DNA of 17,349 nucleotides, taken from positions 1 through 17,349 of the forward strand of contig JANQOH010000117.1 in the NCBI GenBank assembly GCA_028289725.1, written 5' to 3'. Positions 14,790 through 17,349 of the stretch are shown here, piece after piece. Both the position numbers and the translations under genes were made by a program. This DNA is from Alphaproteobacteria bacterium (lineage in GTDB: Bacteria > Pseudomonadota > Alphaproteobacteria > UBA7887). The notes under the pieces are model-generated. The model did not search any database. It was given only the letters and a program-made list of their open reading frames with translations, and was not told the DNA's origin. Within the stretch, counting starts at the first letter, position 1. Each line of letters begins with the position of its first letter.

Positions 14790-15598
14790 CCAGCAATGAA
14801 CTCACACTGGCGGCGCGGCGCATCTGGGCCATGATTCTGCGCAACTACTATCTGATGCGCGGATCATGGCCACGCATCGTCGATCTGATTTACTGGCCGA
14901 CGCTCCAGATGGTGTTGTGGGGCTTCATCACCATCTTCTTCCTGACAAACTCGAGCTGGGTGGCTCAGGCCGCCGGGGTGTTGCTGTCCGCGGTTCTGCT
15001 GTGGGACGTGTTGTTCCGCGGCCAGATCAGCTTGTTCCTCAGTTTTTTGGAGGAAATGTGGTCGCGAAACCTTGGGCATCTGCTTGTCGCGCCCCTGCGT
15101 CCAATTGAATTCGCGGCGGCGTTGATTGTCACCAGCCTGATCCGCACGCTGATTGGCGTCGGTGGCGCGGCGGCCCTTGCGATGGTGATGTTCGAGTTCT
15201 CGATTTTCGATCTCGGGCTGCCGTTGATCGTATTCTTCCTCAATCTCATCGTGCTTGGCTGGTCGTTGGGCTTGGTGGTGAGCGGCCTGGTGCTTCGGTT
15301 TGGCCAGGGTGCGGAGGGACTGGCCTGGGCCGTGGTCTTCCTTATCCAACCCATCAGCGGCGTGTATTACCCGATTGCCGTGTTGCCGGACTGGCTTCAG
15401 ATCATCGCCGCCGGTTTTCCGTCTTCGCACGTTTTCGAGGGCATGCGCGCGGTCCTCATCGACGGGGTCTTTCGCGCCGATCTGCTGCTCAATGCGACCG
15501 GGCTCAATGTCATATGGCTTGCGATCGGTCTCGGCAGCTTCCTCATCAGCGTCCGCTTAGCGCGCAGTAAGGGCCTCATTCTGCAAATGGGAGAATGA
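14786..15598 (+). CDS. ABC-2 type transporter permease
   Basis: This 270-residue integral membrane subunit pairs with the ATPase just upstream, probably as a dimer in the inner membrane. About six hydrophobic helices can be seen, including LIVFFLNLIVLGWSLGLVVS and LNVIWLAIGLGSFLISVRLA. The ABC-2 family segment ISGVYYPIAVLPDWLQIIAA is followed by FPSSHVFEGMRAVL, the region typical of NodJ/YadH-like permeases. Translation starts inside the ATPase stop (ATGA), so stoichiometric coupling is likely. The histidine phosphatase gene begins eight bases downstream. Confidence 0.92.
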   Translation: MTSNELTLAARRIWAMILRNYYLMRGSWPRIVDLIYWPTLQMVLWGFITIFFLTNSSWVAQAAGVLLSAVLLWDVLFRGQISLFLSFLEEMWSRNLGHLLVAPLRPIEFAAALIVTSLIRTLIGVGGAAALAMVMFEFSIFDLGLPLIVFFLNLIVLGWSLGLVVSGLVLRFGQGAEGLAWAVVFLIQPISGVYYPIAVLPDWLQIIAAGFPSSHVFEGMRAVLIDGVFRADLLLNATGLNVIWLAIGLGSFLISVRLARSKGLILQMGE

Positions 15599-15605
15599 CA
15601 CCGAC

Positions 15606-16244
15606 ATGGCGAAATCCGTGACCTCGACCCGATGGTGGTGGGTGCGCCACGCGCCGGTGACCGTCAACAATGGCCGCATGTATGGCGCATCCGACCCGCC
15701 CGCGGACCTGGACGACGGTCGGAGCTTCGCGGGTTTGGCGCGAGTCTTGCCGAGCGGCGCCGTGTGGGTGACCAGTCATCTGCAGCGCGCGCGCGACACG
15801 GCGTCGACCATTCGCGCGAACGGCCTAAACGGCGAGCGACCGCTCATCGAAACCGCCTTTGGCGAGCAGAATTTCGGTGCGTGGCAAGGCGAACGCTACG
15901 ATGACTTGGAAACCCTGCCGGGCAAGCCGCCGCACCGGTTCTGGTTTACGGTCGCCGATCATTGCCCACCCGACGGCGAGAGCTTTCACGACGTTATGCG
16001 GCGTGTGGTCGCGGCGATTGAGCGCTTAACCGAGGAACATGCCGGTCGCGACATTGTCGCCGTGGCGCATGGTGGGCCTATTCGTGCGGCCGTGGGGCAC
16101 GCGATCGGGCTCGGCGCCGATCAGGCGCTTGGCTTCGTCGCGGATAATTTGTCGGTCACGCGCTTGGACAGGATCGACTCACGTCACCCCGGCCCCGCAT
16201 GGCAAGTCTTGTATGTGAACCGGGCGCCTGATTGGAAATCTTAA
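15606..16244 (+). CDS. Histidine phosphatase family protein
   Basis: This 212-residue predicted cytosolic phosphatase or mutase belongs to the histidine phosphatase (phosphoglycerate mutase-like) superfamily. The nucleophile H15 lies in VRHAP, R61 in SHLQRARDTA, the probable acid E87 in FGEQNFGAWQGE, and the second histidine H155 in AVAHGGPIR, so the catalytic set is complete. The size and PPDGESFHDVMRRV segment resemble alpha-ribazole phosphatase (CobC) and related enzymes, but substrate cannot be assigned. cobD lies two genes downstream on the opposite strand, which is a weak hint towards cobalamin. GGGAG 11 bases upstream supports the start. It is the last gene of the ABC operon. Confidence 0.9.
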   Translation: MAKSVTSTRWWWVRHAPVTVNNGRMYGASDPPADLDDGRSFAGLARVLPSGAVWVTSHLQRARDTASTIRANGLNGERPLIETAFGEQNFGAWQGERYDDLETLPGKPPHRFWFTVADHCPPDGESFHDVMRRVVAAIERLTEEHAGRDIVAVAHGGPIRAAVGHAIGLGADQALGFVADNLSVTRLDRIDSRHPGPAWQVLYVNRAPDWKS

Positions 16245-16275
16245 GATTTTGTTCGATATATTTTCGCCATAATTC

Positions 16276-16352
16276 GGTGGGAACATGTGAACCATGTTTA
16301 GCCCACCAACTGCCACGGCGCGGCGGGTGCCGCGACAACCCCACCGTGGTTT
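16276..16352 (+). promoter_or_regulatory. Two adjacent hairpins in the leader of the SYLF gene
   Basis: The first hairpin pairs GGTGGGAACATG (16276-16287) with CATGTT (16293-16298) and CCCACC (16302-16307), a 12-bp stem with a three-base bulge and a five-base loop. Five bases later, CCACGGCGCGGC (16313-16324) pairs with GCCGCG (16329-16334) and CCGTGG (16344-16349), with a nine-base bulge, followed by TTT. The ribosome-binding site GAGGAG (16353-16358) comes directly after. Either or both could end the upstream operon or form a regulated 5' leader. A weak TATATT (16257-16262) might be the -10 element of a promoter here. Confidence 0.5.
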
Positions 16353-16369
16353 GAGGAGCGGAAAAGACC

Positions 16370-17077
16370 ATGAAATCACCACGACACACATTGTTTCGTA
16401 GCGCGACGGCGGCGTTCGCGGGCATTTTCGGCCTTGCTGTCCTTGCGGCCGCGCCCCAGCCGGCAGCGGCAAACGAAGCGCAAAAACTCATAGACGACGC
16501 CACGAGCATGGTCCGAAGCATGCTCGCCGACGAAGAATGGGCGGATTTCCACAAACTGCTGAAGGACGCCAAGGGTGTCGTTTTGGTTCCCGACTTTCTC
16601 GAGGCCGGGTTCTTGGTCGGCGGTGCGGGCGGTCAATGCTTGGTGATCGCACGTTCGGGCCCGGATCAGTCCTGGTCAGCGCCCTCTTTCTGTCTTGTTG
16701 GCGAAGCCAGCCTCGGCCTGCAGGTCGGCTTCCAAAAATCCGAGATGATCATGCTGGTCATGAACGATCAGGCGCTCGTGGAAATCGCCGAGGGAACCGC
16801 GAAATTTGGCGGCGAAGCCGGCCTGGCGGTCGGCATGATCGGTGCCGGCGTTAAGGGCGCGACGACGCTGAACTTTGACAAGGACATCTACGCCTTTGCC
16901 CGCAACCAAGGTCTGTACGGCGGCATCGTGATCGACGGCGGCTGGATCGGGCCGGACAGCGATTACAACCAAGCCTATTACGGTCGTGCGGTGACCGCGC
17001 GTCATATCCTAATCGATCGGCGTGTCGCGAATCCGGCGACCAATCAACTGATTGCCGCTTTGAAACAGCCGAGCTAA
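16370..17077 (+). CDS. Secreted SYLF (YSC84) domain protein
   Basis: This 235-residue protein has a Sec signal peptide of about 34 residues (RSATAAFAGIFGLAVLAAAP, then PAAAN near the cleavage site). The remainder is a SYLF/YSC84 domain, a lipid-binding fold first seen in yeast Ysc84 and mammalian SH3YL1. It includes LKDAKGVVLVPDFLEAGFLV, SAPSFCLVGEASLGLQVGFQ, KSEMIMLVMNDQAL, FGGEAGLAVG and YAFARNQGLYGGIVIDGGWI. The bacterial role is unknown; a periplasmic or outer-membrane phospholipid-binding function fits the domain. The ATG is supported by GAGGAG 11 bases upstream. The structured leader before it may be regulatory. Its stop codon overlaps that of cobD on the opposite strand. Confidence 0.93.
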   Translation: MKSPRHTLFRSATAAFAGIFGLAVLAAAPQPAAANEAQKLIDDATSMVRSMLADEEWADFHKLLKDAKGVVLVPDFLEAGFLVGGAGGQCLVIARSGPDQSWSAPSFCLVGEASLGLQVGFQKSEMIMLVMNDQALVEIAEGTAKFGGEAGLAVGMIGAGVKGATTLNFDKDIYAFARNQGLYGGIVIDGGWIGPDSDYNQAYYGRAVTARHILIDRRVANPATNQLIAALKQPS

Positions 17078-17349
17078 GGCGCGGCGGCGAGACGAAGGAT
17101 AAGAGCGGCCGCGACCAGCGCGGCCACCAAAATCGATGCCAAGGCAATTAACGCACGGGCGCGGGCCATATCCTCTGGCTCCGCCCGGGCGCGCCCCGCA
17201 CCGAGCCACGGCGCTTGGACGACGCGTGTGGCGTAACGTCGCGGGCCGCCCAGAGCCAAGCCCAGGCCACCCGCGACCGCGGCGATTGACCATTGGCGGC
17301 CGGGTGCCAGGATCATTGTGCGTACCGCCGCCAATGGCGCACCGCGCAG
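17074..17349 (-). CDS. cobD: Adenosylcobinamide-phosphate synthase, C-terminal fragment
   Basis: This is the last 91 residues of a CobD/CbiB-like inner-membrane protein, open to the right window edge. CobD attaches aminopropanol to adenosylcobyric acid in cobalamin synthesis. The C-terminal block GLALGGPRRYATRVVQAPWLG, followed by EPEDMARARAL and a final membrane helix (ILVAALVAAALILRLAA), is characteristic. The NAGWPE motif that normally precedes this block is not present; the sequence there reads GRQWSIAAVAG, so the fragment is somewhat diverged. The frame continues to base 17349 with no stop. The TTG at 17334 is internal rather than a start. A different CobD-like membrane protein is possible. 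Confidence 0.7.
   Translation of the reverse strand: MRGAPLAAVRTMILAPGRQWSIAAVAGGLGLALGGPRRYATRVVQAPWLGAGRARAEPEDMARARALIALASILVAALVAAALILRLAAAP

Overview
The window looks like chromosomal core sequence from an alphaproteobacterium, most likely near the Rhodospirillales. The clues are high G+C, the rpmH-rnpA-yidD-yidC-engB-argB block, a pyrimidine 5'-nucleotidase next to dapD, a DUF2336 protein, and protein sequences that read as alphaproteobacterial throughout. This assignment rests on recognised families and gene order. I could not run a database search. There is no CRISPR array, prophage, insertion sequence or recognisable tRNA/rRNA gene.

Left part (1-2975). The window opens inside the 3' end of tsaD (tRNA t6A synthesis). 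The first 59 bases are an exact reverse complement of bases 142-200, so they are probably a fold-back artefact of amplification or assembly. The real tsaD sequence starts near base 55. It overlaps gpsA (glycerol-3-phosphate dehydrogenase) by four bases. A flavin-binding PPOX-family gene follows. A strong bidirectional terminator separates it from the convergent dapD (lysine/diaminopimelate pathway).

Middle part (3077-11126). On the minus strand, reading right to left, run rpmH, rnpA, yidD, yidC, engB and argB, then, after a break, a HAD-family pyrimidine 5'-nucleotidase and dapD. Their jobs are ribosomal protein L34, the RNase P protein, membrane protein insertion, a ribosome-assembly GTPase and arginine synthesis. 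The break holds two tightly linked plus-strand genes: a soluble PAS-PAS-GAF-GGDEF diguanylate cyclase and a DUF2336 HEAT-like protein. They look like a cyclic-di-GMP signalling pair inserted into an otherwise conserved housekeeping block.

Right part (11127-17349). A divergent promoter region separates rpmH from a plus-strand series. The first unit is two tandem DUF547 paralogues (a probable lipoprotein, then a secreted protein) and an overlapping VTT/TVP38 membrane protein. The second unit is an ABC-2 type exporter (ATPase and permease, four-base overlap) followed closely by a histidine phosphatase. After a leader that can form two hairpins comes a secreted SYLF/YSC84-domain protein. Its stop codon overlaps that of a convergent C-terminal fragment of cobD/cbiB (cobalamin synthesis), which runs off the right end.

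Most of the window is ordinary housekeeping sequence. The parts most worth following up are the DUF547-DUF547-VTT unit, the GGDEF/DUF2336 pair inside the housekeeping block, the ABC ATPase with an unusual Q-loop, the structured leader before the SYLF gene, and the artefactual left end. I did not find a convincing entirely new system.
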